Made by a program: the position numbers and the translations under genes
The notes under the pieces: generated by a model
The model's database searches: none
What the model saw: only the letters and a program-made list of their open reading frames with translations
Told to the model about the DNA's origin: nothing
Source of the DNA: Pseudomonas helleri
GTDB lineage: Bacteria; Pseudomonadota; Gammaproteobacteria; Pseudomonadales; Pseudomonadaceae
Length of the DNA: 46,517 bases
Reading direction: 5' to 3'
NCBI RefSeq assembly: GCF_001043025.1
Contig: NZ_JYLD01000024.1
Span: forward strand, 1-46,517
In this document: piece after piece, positions 23,674 through 40,934 of the stretch
Layout: every line of letters begins with the position of its first letter
Numbering within the stretch: position 1 is the first letter of the stretch

Positions 23674-23949
23674 TTAACGCTTGGCTTTCTTGTCAGCCAC
23701 GTGCCCACGATAAGTGCGGGTACCGGCAAACTCGCCTAGTTTATGGCCAACCATGTCTTCGTTCACAAGAACTGGAACATGCAGACGACCGTTATGCACA
23801 GCGATGGTCAGACCGACCATTTGTGGCAGGATCATCGAACGACGCGACCAGGTTTTCACCGGTTTGCGATCGTTCTTTTCCGCCGCCACTTCGATCTTCT
23901 TCAGTAGGTGAAGATCAATAAAAGGACCTTTTTTCAGAGAACGTGGCAC
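23674..23949 (-). CDS. rpsS: 30S ribosomal protein S19
   Basis: S19 pairs with S13 in the small-subunit head. It has 91 residues, starts MPRSLKKGPFIDLHLLKKIE and carries TWSRRSMILPQMVGLTIAVH and HKLGEFAGTRTYRGHVADKK. It lies between rplB and rplV with gaps of 16 and 13 bases. Confidence 0.98.
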   Translation of the reverse strand: MPRSLKKGPFIDLHLLKKIEVAAEKNDRKPVKTWSRRSMILPQMVGLTIAVHNGRLHVPVLVNEDMVGHKLGEFAGTRTYRGHVADKKAKR

Positions 23950-23965
23950 TGTCGTATCCCTCTAT

Positions 23966-24790
23966 TTACTTGCGACGACGGACGATCATTTTGTCGGTAC
24001 GCTTATTACCACGAGTCTTCGCGCCCTTAGTCGGGAAGCCCCATGGCGATACCGGATGACGACCACCAGAGGTACGACCTTCACCACCACCATGTGGGTG
24101 GTCAACCGGGTTCATGGCAACACCACGAACGGTTGGGCGAACGCCACGCCAGCGTTTGGCACCAGCTTTACCCAGCGAACGCAGGCTGTGCTCGGAGTTC
24201 GAGACTTCGCCCAGCGTTGCACGGCATTCAGCCAATACTTTACGCATTTCACCAGAACGCAGACGCAGGGTCACGTAGACACCTTCGCGAGCTACCAGCT
24301 GAGCCGAAGCACCAGCGGAACGAGCGATTTGCGCGCCTTTACCTGGCTTCAATTCGATGCCGTGTACGGTGCTACCTACTGGAATGCTGCGCAGTTGCAG
24401 CGAGTTACCTGGCTTGATCGGGGCCAAAGCACCCGAGATCAGCTGGTCACCAGCGCTCACGCCTTTAGGGGCGATGATGTAACGGCGTTCGCCGTCTGCG
24501 TACAGCATAAGAGCAATGTGAGCAGTACGGTTTGGATCGTATTCGATACGCTCAACAGTGGCTGGAATGCCATCTTTGTCGTTGCGACGGAAGTCGACCA
24601 TACGGTAATGCTGCTTATGACCACCACCGATGTGACGCGTGGTAATGCGGCCATTGTTGTTACGACCACCAGACTTCGATTTTTTCTCGAGCAGCGGTGC
24701 GTGAGGAGCGCCTTTGTGCAGCTCCTTGTTGACCACCTTGACCACATGACGGCGGCCAGGGGAAGTCGGTTTGCATTTAACGATTGCCAT
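23966..24790 (-). CDS. rplB: 50S ribosomal protein L2
   Basis: L2 is one of the largest rRNA binders and is needed for peptidyl transferase activity and subunit joining. It has 274 residues, starts MAIVKCKPTSPGRRHVVKVV and has the OB and SH3-like domains in the middle. Near the end is the conserved loop MNPVDHPHGGGEGRTSGGRH with the histidine close to the catalytic centre. It ends DKMIVRRRK. It lies 14 bases after rplW. Confidence 0.98.
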   Translation of the reverse strand: MAIVKCKPTSPGRRHVVKVVNKELHKGAPHAPLLEKKSKSGGRNNNGRITTRHIGGGHKQHYRMVDFRRNDKDGIPATVERIEYDPNRTAHIALMLYADGERRYIIAPKGVSAGDQLISGALAPIKPGNSLQLRSIPVGSTVHGIELKPGKGAQIARSAGASAQLVAREGVYVTLRLRSGEMRKVLAECRATLGEVSNSEHSLRSLGKAGAKRWRGVRPTVRGVAMNPVDHPHGGGEGRTSGGRHPVSPWGFPTKGAKTRGNKRTDKMIVRRRK

Positions 24791-24804
24791 GATGCACCCC
24801 TTCC

Positions 24805-25104
24805 TTACTCAGCACTGCTGCTGAAATCGAGATCTTGGCCTGGCTGAAGGGAGATTACTGCCTTCTTCCAGTCATTACGCTTGCCCACGCCGCGAGCGGT
24901 GCGCTTGCTCTTACCCAGAACGTTCAGGGTAGTAACACGCTCAACTTTCACGCTGAACAGGCTTTCGACGGCCTTCTTGATTTCCAGCTTGGTTGCGTCT
25001 GTAGCAACCTTGAAAACGAACTGGCCTTTCTTGTCTGCCAGAACCGTAGCCTTCTCGGAAACGTGCGGGCCAAGCAGAACTTTAAATACGCGTTCCTGGT
25101 TCAT
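24805..25104 (-). CDS. rplW: 50S ribosomal protein L23
   Basis: L23 lies at the tunnel exit and docks trigger factor and SRP. It has 99 residues, starts MNQERVFKVLLGPHVSEKAT and contains VATDATKLEIKKAVESLFSV and GVGKRNDWKKAVISLQPGQD. Its start overlaps the rplD stop by four bases (ATGA), suggesting coupled translation. Confidence 0.98.
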   Translation of the reverse strand: MNQERVFKVLLGPHVSEKATVLADKKGQFVFKVATDATKLEIKKAVESLFSVKVERVTTLNVLGKSKRTARGVGKRNDWKKAVISLQPGQDLDFSSSAE

Positions 25105-25703
25105 CCCAGCAGCTCCTCGAATTTCTTCACGGCCGACACGGTGATCAACACCTTGTCGTATGCGATCAGACTAACTGGATCGGAACCTTGCACGTCACGT
25201 ACATCAACGTGTGGCAGGTTGCGAGCAGCCAGGTACAGGTTCTGATCAACAACTTCGGACACGATCAGGACGTCAGTCAGACCCATGCCATTCAGTTTGT
25301 TCAGCAGATCTTTGGTTTTTGGCGCTTCAACAGCGAAGTCCTGAACCACGACCAGACGATCAGTACGCACGAGTTCAGCAAGGATGGAGCGCAGTGCTGC
25401 GCGGTACATCTTCTTGTTGAGCTTCTGAGAGTGATCCTGTGGACGAGCTGCGAAAGTGGTACCGCCGCCACGCCAGATTGGGCTACGGATAGTACCAGCA
25501 CGAGCACGGCCAGTACCTTTCTGACGCCAAGGGCGCTTACCGCCACCACGAACATCAGAACGGGTCTTTTGCTGCTTGCTACCTTGACGGCCGCCGGCCA
25601 TGTAGGCCACGACTGCTTGGTGAACCAGCGTCTCGTTGAATTCGCCGCCGAAAGTCAGTTCGGAAACTTCGATCGCCTGAGCGTCATTTACGTTTAATTG
25701 CAT
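25101..25703 (-). CDS. rplD: 50S ribosomal protein L4
   Basis: L4 has a long extension into the exit tunnel and in E. coli represses the S10 operon. It has 200 residues. The tunnel loop (KQQKTRSDVRGGGKRPWRQK, then GTGRARAGTIRSPIWRGGG) is intact, with no change of the kind tied to macrolide resistance. The C-domain ends TVSAVKKFEELLG. It overlaps rplW by four bases. Confidence 0.98.
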   Translation of the reverse strand: MQLNVNDAQAIEVSELTFGGEFNETLVHQAVVAYMAGGRQGSKQQKTRSDVRGGGKRPWRQKGTGRARAGTIRSPIWRGGGTTFAARPQDHSQKLNKKMYRAALRSILAELVRTDRLVVVQDFAVEAPKTKDLLNKLNGMGLTDVLIVSEVVDQNLYLAARNLPHVDVRDVQGSDPVSLIAYDKVLITVSAVKKFEELLG

Positions 25704-25715
25704 GTCAGCTTCCCC

Positions 25716-26351
25716 TTAACCGCGAGCCTTGGCCGCTGGACGTACAACCAGGTTGCCGCCAGTAGCGCCAGGAACAGCACCCTTGACCAACAACAGATTG
25801 CGTTCAGCGTCGACGCGCACTACTTCGAGGGACTGCACGGTCACGCGCTCAGCGCCCATATGACCGGACATTTTTTTGCCCTTGAATACACGACCAGGAG
25901 TCTGGCACTGGCCAATAGAGCCCGGGACGCGGTGGGAAACGGAGTTACCGTGAGTGTTATCTTGGCCACGGAAATTCCAACGCTTGATCGTACCCTGGAA
26001 GCCTTTACCTTTGGACTGACCGGTTACATCAACCAGTTGACCAGCAGCGAAGATTTCAGCGTTGATCAGATCGCCAGCTTGGTACTCGCCTTCTTCAAGA
26101 CGGAATTCCAGCACGGTACGACCAGCAGCAACGTTTGCCTTGGCGAAGTGACCCGCCTGAGCAGCGGTTACACGCGAAGCGCGACGCTCGCCGACAGTGA
26201 CTTGCACTGCACGATAGCCATCGGTTTCTTCAGTTTTGAACTGGGTGACGCGATTCGGCTCGATCTCAATGACCGTGACCGGAATGGAGACACCTTCTTC
26301 GGTGAAAATACGGGTCATACCGCATTTACGACCGACTACACCAATAGTCAT
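25716..26351 (-). CDS. rplC: 50S ribosomal protein L3
   Basis: L3 is an early assembly protein whose loop approaches the peptidyl transferase centre. The family start MTIGVVGRKCGMTRIFTEEG is at 26351, giving 211 residues; an in-frame ATG 11 codons upstream is less likely. The loop reads NFRGQDNTHGNSVSHRVPGS; the glutamine in RGQ aligns with the one methylated in E. coli. It lies 81 bases after rpsJ and 12 before rplD. Confidence 0.97.
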   Translation of the reverse strand: MTIGVVGRKCGMTRIFTEEGVSIPVTVIEIEPNRVTQFKTEETDGYRAVQVTVGERRASRVTAAQAGHFAKANVAAGRTVLEFRLEEGEYQAGDLINAEIFAAGQLVDVTGQSKGKGFQGTIKRWNFRGQDNTHGNSVSHRVPGSIGQCQTPGRVFKGKKMSGHMGAERVTVQSLEVVRVDAERNLLLVKGAVPGATGGNLVVRPAAKARG

Positions 26352-26432
26352 GTTGTAAACCTCATGAGTGTACGGGGCTTTCACCCGCTATGGCCGCCCA
26401 TTTCAGAGCGTTACACGACTAAGACCCAAGTC

Positions 26433-26744
26433 TTAGCCGAGGCTGATCTGCACTTCCACACCGGCCGCAAGATCAAGCTTCATAAGTGCATCAACGGTTT
26501 TATCCGTTGGCTGAACGATGTCCAGAACGCGCTTATGAGTACGGATCTCGTACTGGTCACGCGCGTCTTTGTTGACGTGCGGGGAGACCAGAACGGTGAA
26601 CCGCTCTTTACGGGTAGGCAGTGGAATTGGACCACGCACTTGAGCACCAGTACGTTTCGCGGTTTCCACGATTTCCTGGGTTGATTGGTCGATCAGGCGA
26701 TGGTCAAAAGCCTTCAACCTGATACGGATTTGCTGATTTTGCAT
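26433..26744 (-). CDS. rpsJ: 30S ribosomal protein S10 (NusE)
   Basis: S10 is part of the small-subunit head, and as NusE it joins NusB and NusG in antitermination complexes. It has 103 residues, starts [20 protein letters not shown] and contains [20 protein letters not shown] and [20 protein letters not shown]. It is the first gene of the S10 operon, with a near-consensus promoter about 64 bases upstream. A 7-bp hairpin (26419-26436) overlaps its stop codon. Confidence 0.98.
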
Positions 26745-26807
26745 TGGATTTCAGACTCCAGATTGCTGTTCCCACCGAGCGCAATACGCCCGTTTAAAGG
26801 AGGCGCA

Positions 26808-26836
26808 ATTCTATAGACGACCCCACTAGGTGTCAA
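26808..26836 (-). promoter_or_regulatory. Promoter of the S10 operon (rpsJ)
   Basis: On the minus strand TTGACA and TAGAAT are separated by exactly 17 bases, followed by a GC-rich discriminator (TGCGCCTCC). It lies between the tuf terminator and rpsJ and leaves a leader of about 55-60 bases. Confidence 0.85.
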
Positions 26837-26842
26837 CTCAAT

Positions 26843-26873
26843 AAAAAAAGCCCCCGCTGAGCGGGGGCTTTTT
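26843..26873 (-). terminator. Terminator after tuf
   Basis: On the minus strand AAGCCCCCGC and GCGGGGGCTT form a strong stem with a small loop, followed by TTTTTATTG. It ends the str operon just upstream of the S10 promoter. A and T runs on both sides would let it work in both directions. Confidence 0.93.
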
Positions 26874-26887
26874 CATGCAATCATCGA

Positions 26888-28081
26888 TTACTCGATGATT
26901 TTGGCTACGACGCCAGCGCCGACGGTACGACCGCCTTCACGGATAGCGAAACGCAGACCATCTTCCATTGCGATGGTTTTGATCAGGGTAACAGTCATTT
27001 GAATGTTGTCACCTGGCATTACCATTTCAACGCCTTCTGGCAGTTCGCAGTTACCAGTCACGTCAGTAGTACGGAAGTAGAACTGTGGACGGTAGCCTTT
27101 GAAGAACGGAGTATGACGGCCGCCTTCTTCTTTGCTCAGAACGTATACTTCTGCGGTGAACTTGGTGTGAGGCTTAACAGTGCCTGGCTTAACCAGAACC
27201 TGACCACGCTCAACGTCGTCACGCTTGGTACCACGCAGCAGAACGCCGCAGTTCTCGCCAGCACGACCTTCGTCGAGCAGTTTGCGGAACATTTCAACGC
27301 CGGTGCAAGTGGTAACAGTTGTGTCACGCAGACCAACGATTTCCAGTGGATCTTGAACGCGAACGATACCGCGCTCGATACGACCAGTTACAACAGTACC
27401 GCGACCAGAGATCGAGAATACGTCTTCGATTGGCATCAGGAACGGCTTGTCGGTCAGACGAACTGGTTCTGGGATGTAGGTATCCAGAGTTTCAACCAGT
27501 TTACGAACGGCAGTGGTGCCCATTTCGTTTTCGTCGTTACCTTCCAGAGCCATACGAGCAGAACCGATGATGATCGGAGTGTCGTCGCCTGGGAAGTCGT
27601 AAGTGCTCAGCAGATCGCGCACTTCCATCTCAACCAGTTCCAGCAGCTCAGCGTCGTCTACCAGGTCAGCCTTGTTCAGGAAAACCACGATGTACGGAAC
27701 GCCTACCTGACGGGACAGCAGGATGTGCTCACGAGTTTGTGGCATCGGACCATCAGCGGCCGAACAAACCAGGATCGCGCCGTCCATTTGGGCAGCACCA
27801 GTGATCATGTTCTTCACGTAGTCAGCGTGACCTGGGCAGTCAACGTGAGCGTAGTGACGAATAGTCGAGTTGTACTCAACGTGAGCAGTGTTGATGGTGA
27901 TACCACGAGCTTTTTCTTCTGGCGCGCTGTCGATCTTGTCGAAGTCAACACGAGCAGAACCGAAAACTTCGGAGCAAACACGAGTCAGAGCTGCGGTCAG
28001 CGTGGTTTTACCATGGTCAACGTGACCGATAGTGCCAACGTTGACGTGCGGTAGGGAACGATCAAATTTTTCTTTAGCCAC
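26888..28081 (-). CDS. tuf: Elongation factor Tu
   Basis: EF-Tu carries aminoacyl-tRNA to the ribosome as a GTP complex. It has 397 residues with the G motifs GHVDHGKTTLTAAL (about 18-31), DCPGHADYVKNM (about 80-91) and NKADLVDD (about 135-142). Domains 2 and 3 are complete, ending TVGAGVVAKIIE. The elfamycin-contact regions look ordinary. It is the last gene of the str operon, 35 bases after fusA. It may be the only tuf gene at the usual two loci, because the tufB slot near the tRNA cluster is empty. Confidence 0.99.
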   Translation of the reverse strand: MAKEKFDRSLPHVNVGTIGHVDHGKTTLTAALTRVCSEVFGSARVDFDKIDSAPEEKARGITINTAHVEYNSTIRHYAHVDCPGHADYVKNMITGAAQMDGAILVCSAADGPMPQTREHILLSRQVGVPYIVVFLNKADLVDDAELLELVEMEVRDLLSTYDFPGDDTPIIIGSARMALEGNDENEMGTTAVRKLVETLDTYIPEPVRLTDKPFLMPIEDVFSISGRGTVVTGRIERGIVRVQDPLEIVGLRDTTVTTCTGVEMFRKLLDEGRAGENCGVLLRGTKRDDVERGQVLVKPGTVKPHTKFTAEVYVLSKEEGGRHTPFFKGYRPQFYFRTTDVTGNCELPEGVEMVMPGDNIQMTVTLIKTIAMEDGLRFAIREGGRTVGAGVVAKIIE

Positions 28082-28116
28082 GACAATTAACTCCTTGCCT
28101 AAAGGACTGAACTAAA

Positions 28117-30219
28117 TCAGCCTTGTTTTTTAGTAACAGCATCGACGATGTGCGACGGCGCTGTATCGTATTTTTTGAATTCCATAGAGTAGCTTGCGCG
28201 ACCCTGAGACATGGAACGAACGTCGGTCGCATAACCGAACATCTCGCCCAACGGAACTTCAGCACGAATAACTTTGCCGGAGACCGTATCTTCCATACCC
28301 TGGATCATGCCGCGACGACGGTTCAAGTCGCCCATCACGTCACCCATATAGTCTTCAGGTGTAACAACCTCTACCGCCATGATCGGCTCAAGCAACTCAC
28401 CACCGCCCTTCTGGGCCAGTTGCTTGGTAGCCATGGAAGCAGCCACCTTAAACGCCATCTCGTTGGAGTCGACGTCGTGGTAAGAACCATCAAACACGGT
28501 AGCCTTCAGGCCGATCAGCGGATAGCCGGCAACAACACCGTTCTTCATCTGCTCTTCGATACCCTTCTGGATAGCCGGGATGTATTCCTTAGGAACCACA
28601 CCACCTACCACTTCGTTCACGAACTGCAGACCTTCCTGACCTTCGTCAGCAGGTGCAAAACGGATCCAGCAGTGACCAAACTGACCACGACCGCCGGACT
28701 GACGAACGAACTTGCCTTCGATTTCACAGTTCTTCGTGATGCGCTCACGATAAGAAACCTGAGGCTTACCGATGTTGGCTTCAACGTTGAACTCACGCTT
28801 CATCCGGTCAACCAGGATGTCGAGGTGCAATTCGCCCATGCCGGAGATGATCGTCTGACCAGTCTCTTCATCAGTTTTAACGCGGAAAGACGGGTCTTCC
28901 TGAGCAAGTTTGCCCAGTGCGATACCCATTTTTTCCTGGTCATCCTTGGTTTTTGGCTCAACGGCAACCGAAATAACCGGCTCCGGGAAGTCCATGCGAA
29001 CCAGGATGATTGGCTTGTCAGCGTTGCACAAGGTTTCACCAGTGGTGACGTCCTTCATGCCGATCAAGGCCGCGATGTCACCAGCGCGTACTTCCTTGAT
29101 CTCTTCGCGGGCGTTAGCGTGCATCTGCACCATACGACCCACGCGCTCTTTCTTGCCTTTAACCGAGTTGATTACGCCGTCACCGGAGTTCAACACGCCC
29201 GAGTAAACACGGACGAAGGTCAAAGTACCCACGAATGGGTCAGTCGCGATCTTGAACGCCAGAGCCGAGAACGGTTCTGCGTCATCTGCATGACGCTCCA
29301 GCTCGATAGTCTCGTCATCCGGGTCAGTACCCTTGATGGCAGGAATATCTACCGGGGCCGGCAGGTAGTCGATCACGGCGTCGAGAACCAGGGGAACGCC
29401 CTTGTTCTTGAAGGAAGAACCGCAAACAGCCAAAACGATTTCGCCGGCGATAGTACGCTGACGCAGAGCCGCTTTGATTTCCGGGATGGTGAGTTCTTCA
29501 CCTTCCAGGTACTTGTTCATCAGCTCTTCGCTGGCTTCGGCCGCAGCCTCGACCATGTTGCTGCGCCACTCTTCAGCCAACTCTTGCAGTTCTGCAGGAA
29601 TAGCTTCACGACGAGCAGTCATACCCTTGTCAGCATCGCTCCAGTAAACCGCTTCCATGGTCATCAGATCGATCTGACCCTGGAAGTTGTCTTCGGAACC
29701 GATAGCCAACTGGATAGGCACCGGAGTGTGACCCAGACGAGTTTTGATCTGACCGATCACGCGCAGGAAGTTCGCACCAGCACGGTCCATCTTGTTTACG
29801 TAAACAAGACGCGGAACGCCGTACTTGTTGGCCTGACGCCATACGGTTTCGGACTGAGGCTCAACACCCGAGGTGCCGCAGAACACAACAACCGCGCCAT
29901 CGAGTACACGCAGGGAACGCTCAACTTCAATAGTGAAGTCTACGTGGCCCGGGGTATCGATTACGTTGAAGCGGTAGTTATCGTACTGCTTGTTAGAACC
30001 CTGCCAAAAGGTAGTGATCGCAGCAGAAGTAATGGTAATACCACGCTCCTGCTCCTGCACCATCCAGTCTGTGGTCGCGGCGCCATCATGCACCTCGCCC
30101 ATCTTGTGACTTTTGCCAGTGTAAAAAAGTACCCGCTCAGTAGTCGTGGTTTTACCCGCGTCCACGTGTGCACAGATACCAATGTTACGGTAGCGGTTAA
30201 TCGGTGTAGTACGAGCCAT
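28117..30219 (-). CDS. fusA: Elongation factor G
   Basis: EF-G drives translocation and, with RRF, ribosome recycling. It has 700 residues with the G motifs AHVDAGKTTTTERVLFYTG (residues about 15-33), DTPGHVDF and NKMDRAG. Domain IV carries the tip region SYRERITKNCEIEGKFVRQS with GGRGQFGHCWI. It ends IVDAVTKKQG. It lies between rpsG and tuf with gaps of 30 and 35 bases. Nothing points to fusidic-acid resistance. Confidence 0.99.
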   Translation of the reverse strand: MARTTPINRYRNIGICAHVDAGKTTTTERVLFYTGKSHKMGEVHDGAATTDWMVQEQERGITITSAAITTFWQGSNKQYDNYRFNVIDTPGHVDFTIEVERSLRVLDGAVVVFCGTSGVEPQSETVWRQANKYGVPRLVYVNKMDRAGANFLRVIGQIKTRLGHTPVPIQLAIGSEDNFQGQIDLMTMEAVYWSDADKGMTARREAIPAELQELAEEWRSNMVEAAAEASEELMNKYLEGEELTIPEIKAALRQRTIAGEIVLAVCGSSFKNKGVPLVLDAVIDYLPAPVDIPAIKGTDPDDETIELERHADDAEPFSALAFKIATDPFVGTLTFVRVYSGVLNSGDGVINSVKGKKERVGRMVQMHANAREEIKEVRAGDIAALIGMKDVTTGETLCNADKPIILVRMDFPEPVISVAVEPKTKDDQEKMGIALGKLAQEDPSFRVKTDEETGQTIISGMGELHLDILVDRMKREFNVEANIGKPQVSYRERITKNCEIEGKFVRQSGGRGQFGHCWIRFAPADEGQEGLQFVNEVVGGVVPKEYIPAIQKGIEEQMKNGVVAGYPLIGLKATVFDGSYHDVDSNEMAFKVAASMATKQLAQKGGGELLEPIMAVEVVTPEDYMGDVMGDLNRRRGMIQGMEDTVSGKVIRAEVPLGEMFGYATDVRSMSQGRASYSMEFKKYDTAPSHIVDAVTKKQG

Positions 30220-30249
30220 AAAGCCCTCGCAAAGTGAATAGCGCTGAAA

Positions 30250-30720
30250 TTAGAAGCGGTAGTGCGAGAAAGCTTTGTTAGCTTCAGCCATACGGTGCAC
30301 GTCTTCACGCTTCTTAACTGCTGCGCCCTTGCCTTCAGCAGCGTCCAGCAGTTCGCCAGCCAAGCGCAAAGCCATAGACTTTTCGCCACGCTTACGTGCG
30401 AAGTCTACCAACCAGCGCATTGCCAAAGCGTTACGACGGGAAGGACGAACTTCGACCGGAACCTGGTAAGTAGCACCGCCTACACGGCGCGACTTCACTT
30501 CGACCAGCGGAGCGATGGCGTCGAGTGCTTTCTCGAAGAGTTCCAGGGGATCGCCGTTCTTACGTTCTTTAACCTTTTCCAGCGCGCCATAAACGATACG
30601 CTCGGCAACGGCTTTTTTACCGCTTTCCATCACGTGGTTCATGAACTTGGCCAGGATTTGGCTTCCGTATTTTGGATCGTCAAGCACTTCGCGCTTGGCT
30701 GCTACGCGTCTTCTTGGCAT
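30250..30720 (-). CDS. rpsG: 30S ribosomal protein S7
   Basis: S7 starts assembly of the small-subunit head and contacts the E-site tRNA. In E. coli it also represses the str operon from the rpsL-rpsG gap. It has 156 residues, starts MPRRRVAAKREVLDDPKYGS, contains APLVEVKSRRVGGATYQVPV and ends KREDVHRMAEANKAFSHYRF. The gap to rpsL is 124 bases, long enough for a regulatory structure, but I cannot assign one by eye. Confidence 0.98.
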   Translation of the reverse strand: MPRRRVAAKREVLDDPKYGSQILAKFMNHVMESGKKAVAERIVYGALEKVKERKNGDPLELFEKALDAIAPLVEVKSRRVGGATYQVPVEVRPSRRNALAMRWLVDFARKRGEKSMALRLAGELLDAAEGKGAAVKKREDVHRMAEANKAFSHYRF

Positions 30721-30844
30721 GGATAAGCCCTCAAACGGTCTTCAGGTTAGCTCGGGACCATTACACCCTGCGGATGCACGCCCGACCTTACTCTTATCGA
30801 CTCAGAAAAAAAGAAATCTGCATTTATTTACCAGCGACCGAAGA

Positions 30845-31216
30845 CTACTTCGGCTTCTTGGTACCGTACTTCGAACGACCTTGGTTACGACCTTTAACGC
30901 CGGAAGTATCCAAAGAGCCGCGAACGGTGTGATAACGAACACCTGGCAAGTCTTTTACACGACCGCCACGGATCAGTACCACGCTGTGTTCTTGCAGGTT
31001 GTGACCTTCACCACCGATGTACGAGGAAACCTCGAAACCGTTGGTCAGGCGCACACGGCATACTTTACGCAGTGCCGAGTTAGGTTTTTTCGGCGTAGTT
31101 GTATACACACGGGTGCATACGCCACGACGTTGCGGGCAGTTTTGCAGCGCAGGTACGTCGGATTTCTCGACGATACGCTTACGCGGCTGACGTACCAGCT
31201 GGTTGATAGTTGCCAT
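30845..31216 (-). CDS. rpsL: 30S ribosomal protein S12
   Basis: S12 is at the decoding centre and sets translation accuracy. It has 123 residues, starts MATINQLVRQPRKRIVEKSD and contains TTTPKKPNSALRKVCRVRL and GRVKDLPGVRYHTVRG. The lysines in PKKPNS and RVKDLPG, which change in streptomycin-resistant mutants, are wild type. It is the first gene of the str operon, with a promoter about 92 bases upstream. Confidence 0.98.
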   Translation of the reverse strand: MATINQLVRQPRKRIVEKSDVPALQNCPQRRGVCTRVYTTTPKKPNSALRKVCRVRLTNGFEVSSYIGGEGHNLQEHSVVLIRGGRVKDLPGVRYHTVRGSLDTSGVKGRNQGRSKYGTKKPK

Positions 31217-31307
31217 CTACTAGCTCCACTGTTGTCTTGCGACGCTATTGTCTTGCAAGAAAAGCAAAATGGCAGGAACGAATCCCCGCCAAATTTAGGG
31301 GTACAAG

Positions 31308-31336
31308 AGTCTAAAGAGGATCCTGCCCCCAGTCAA
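31308..31336 (-). promoter_or_regulatory. Promoter of the str operon (rpsL)
   Basis: On the minus strand TTGACT and TAGACT are separated by exactly 17 bases. It lies in the 214-base gap between rpoC and rpsL and leaves a leader of roughly 85 bases. I see no strong rpoC terminator hairpin in the same gap, so rpoC read-through into rpsL is possible. Confidence 0.75.
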
Positions 31337-31430
31337 GGCAAAGCCCCGACCCCTCCCCCATCAAAGCTCGACTAATTGTCTTGATTCGATGAACGGAAAG
31401 ACCGGGGCCTACCCTTATTTATCGCAGAAC

Positions 31431-35630
<4,200 letters not shown>

Positions 35631-35652
35631 GGCCTTTCCTCCTGGCGGAGCA

Positions 35653-35679
35653 GAGAGCGGGCAGTGCAGCCCCGCTCTC
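35653..35679 (-). other. Hairpin between rpoB and rpoC
   Basis: GAGAGCGGG and CCCGCTCTC form a perfect 9-bp stem around a 9-base loop in the 64-base gap. No T run follows, so it is more likely an RNA processing or stability element than a terminator. Confidence 0.6.
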
Positions 35680-35694
35680 GATTCGCGTCACGTG

Positions 35695-39768
<4,074 letters not shown>

Positions 39769-39913
39769 CAGCGTTCCCCAGCTTGGTCACCTGCTTGTTT
39801 GGCCTCTCCCGACGGGAGCAGCCAGAAAATCGTGCAAACCCCTTGGTTTGCTCCACCGCACAGGGTGGTTACAGCTCGTTTATGGCGCCAACCCAGTCGG
39901 CTGCCAAGAACGG

Positions 39914-39942
39914 AAAAAGGCCGGTGGCATGAGCCACCAGCC
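39914..39942 (-). terminator. Attenuator between rplL and rpoB
   Basis: On the minus strand GGCTGGTGGC and GCCACCGGCC pair (one G-T wobble) around a TCAT loop and lead into TTTTTCCG. In E. coli a partial terminator in the same gap lowers rpoBC expression relative to the L10/L12 genes. I infer the same role here. Confidence 0.8.
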
Positions 39943-39987
39943 ATCAGCCTCAGCTTAACGCTTGGGCTGGAGACGCAAGGTCGATGC

Positions 39988-40353
39988 TTACTTCAGCTCG
40001 ACTTTAGCGCCTGCTTCTTCCAGAGCAGCTTTGGCTTTGTCAGCTGCGTCTTTAGCAACAGCTTCCAGAACCATTGCTGGAGCGCCGTCAACTACTGCCT
40101 TGGCTTCTTTCAAGCCCAGACCAGTCAGTTCACGAACAGCCTTGATCACGTTTACTTTCTTCTCGCCAGCTTCCAGCAGCATGACGTTGAATTCAGTTTG
40201 CTCTTCAACGACAGCAGCAGCAACAGCAGGACCAGCAGAAGCAGCAGCAGCCGAAACGCCGAACTTCTCTTCCATTGCTTTGATCAGCTCAACGATTTCC
40301 AGAACGGATTTCTCGCCGATTGCTTCGATGATTTGCTCGTTAGTCAGAGACAT
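39988..40353 (-). CDS. rplL: 50S ribosomal protein L7/L12
   Basis: L7/L12 forms the flexible stalk, two dimers bound to L10, that recruits translation factors. It has 121 residues. The N-terminal dimer region is MSLTNEQIIEAIGEKSVLEI, followed by an alanine-rich hinge and the factor-binding C-domain (EKKVNVIKAVRELTGLGLKE, then AKAVVDGAP). It lies 80 bases after rplJ. Stalk protein is needed in several copies per ribosome, which fits the attenuator placed after this gene. Confidence 0.98.
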   Translation of the reverse strand: MSLTNEQIIEAIGEKSVLEIVELIKAMEEKFGVSAAAASAGPAVAAAVVEEQTEFNVMLLEAGEKKVNVIKAVRELTGLGLKEAKAVVDGAPAMVLEAVAKDAADKAKAALEEAGAKVELK

Positions 40354-40433
40354 GACTATAAATTCCTGTATTGGGGTGACAGCCTATGCGGCCATCGAAA
40401 TAAACAATAAACGCTGAAAGGAGTTACTCAGCC

Positions 40434-40934
40434 TTAAGCTGCAGCTGCTTCTTTCTGGTCGCGAAGTGCCGCCAGAGTACGAGCCAATTTGCTGGTAGCG
40501 CCTTGAATCACGCTCATCAGCTGAGAAATTGCTTCGTCACGGGTCGGCAGGCTTGCCAGTACGTCGATCTGATTAGCTGCGAGGTACTTGCCCTCGAACG
40601 CAGCTGCCTTGATCTCGAACTTATCCTGACCTTTAGCGAACTCTTTGAACAAACGGGCAGCAGCGCCTGGGTGTTCGTTGGAGAATGCGATCAAGGTCGG
40701 GCCAGTGAACACGTCGTTGAGAACACTGTATTCAGTGTCAGCAACAGCGCGCTTGAGCAGGGTGTTACGTACAACACGTACGTATACGCCAGCTTCACGA
40801 GCCTCTTTACGGAGTCCGGTCATAGCGCCAACTGTCACGCCGCGGGCATCAGCCACAACAGCAGACAGGGCAACTTTGGCAGCCTCGTTGACTTCAGCGA
40901 CGATGGCCTTCTTGTCTTCGAGTTTAATTGCCAC
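40434..40934 (-). CDS. rplJ: 50S ribosomal protein L10
   Basis: L10 anchors the L7/L12 stalk on 23S rRNA. It has 166 residues, starts MAIKLEDKKAIVAEVNEAAK with a GTG start codon at 40932-40934 and an AGGAG site upstream, and contains VRVVRNTLLKRAVADTEYSV. The C-terminal helix (TSKLARTLAALRDQKEAAAA) binds L7/L12. It is preceded by a 195-base gap with a structured leader. L10 or the L10-L12 complex represses this operon in E. coli by binding such a leader. Confidence 0.98.
   Translation of the reverse strand: MAIKLEDKKAIVAEVNEAAKVALSAVVADARGVTVGAMTGLRKEAREAGVYVRVVRNTLLKRAVADTEYSVLNDVFTGPTLIAFSNEHPGAAARLFKEFAKGQDKFEIKAAAFEGKYLAANQIDVLASLPTRDEAISQLMSVIQGATSKLARTLAALRDQKEAAAA

Noticed and set aside
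28123..30237. A 704-codon open frame on the plus strand opposite fusA
   Set aside because: It lies exactly over fusA, has no ribosome binding site context worth noting and no protein-like pattern.
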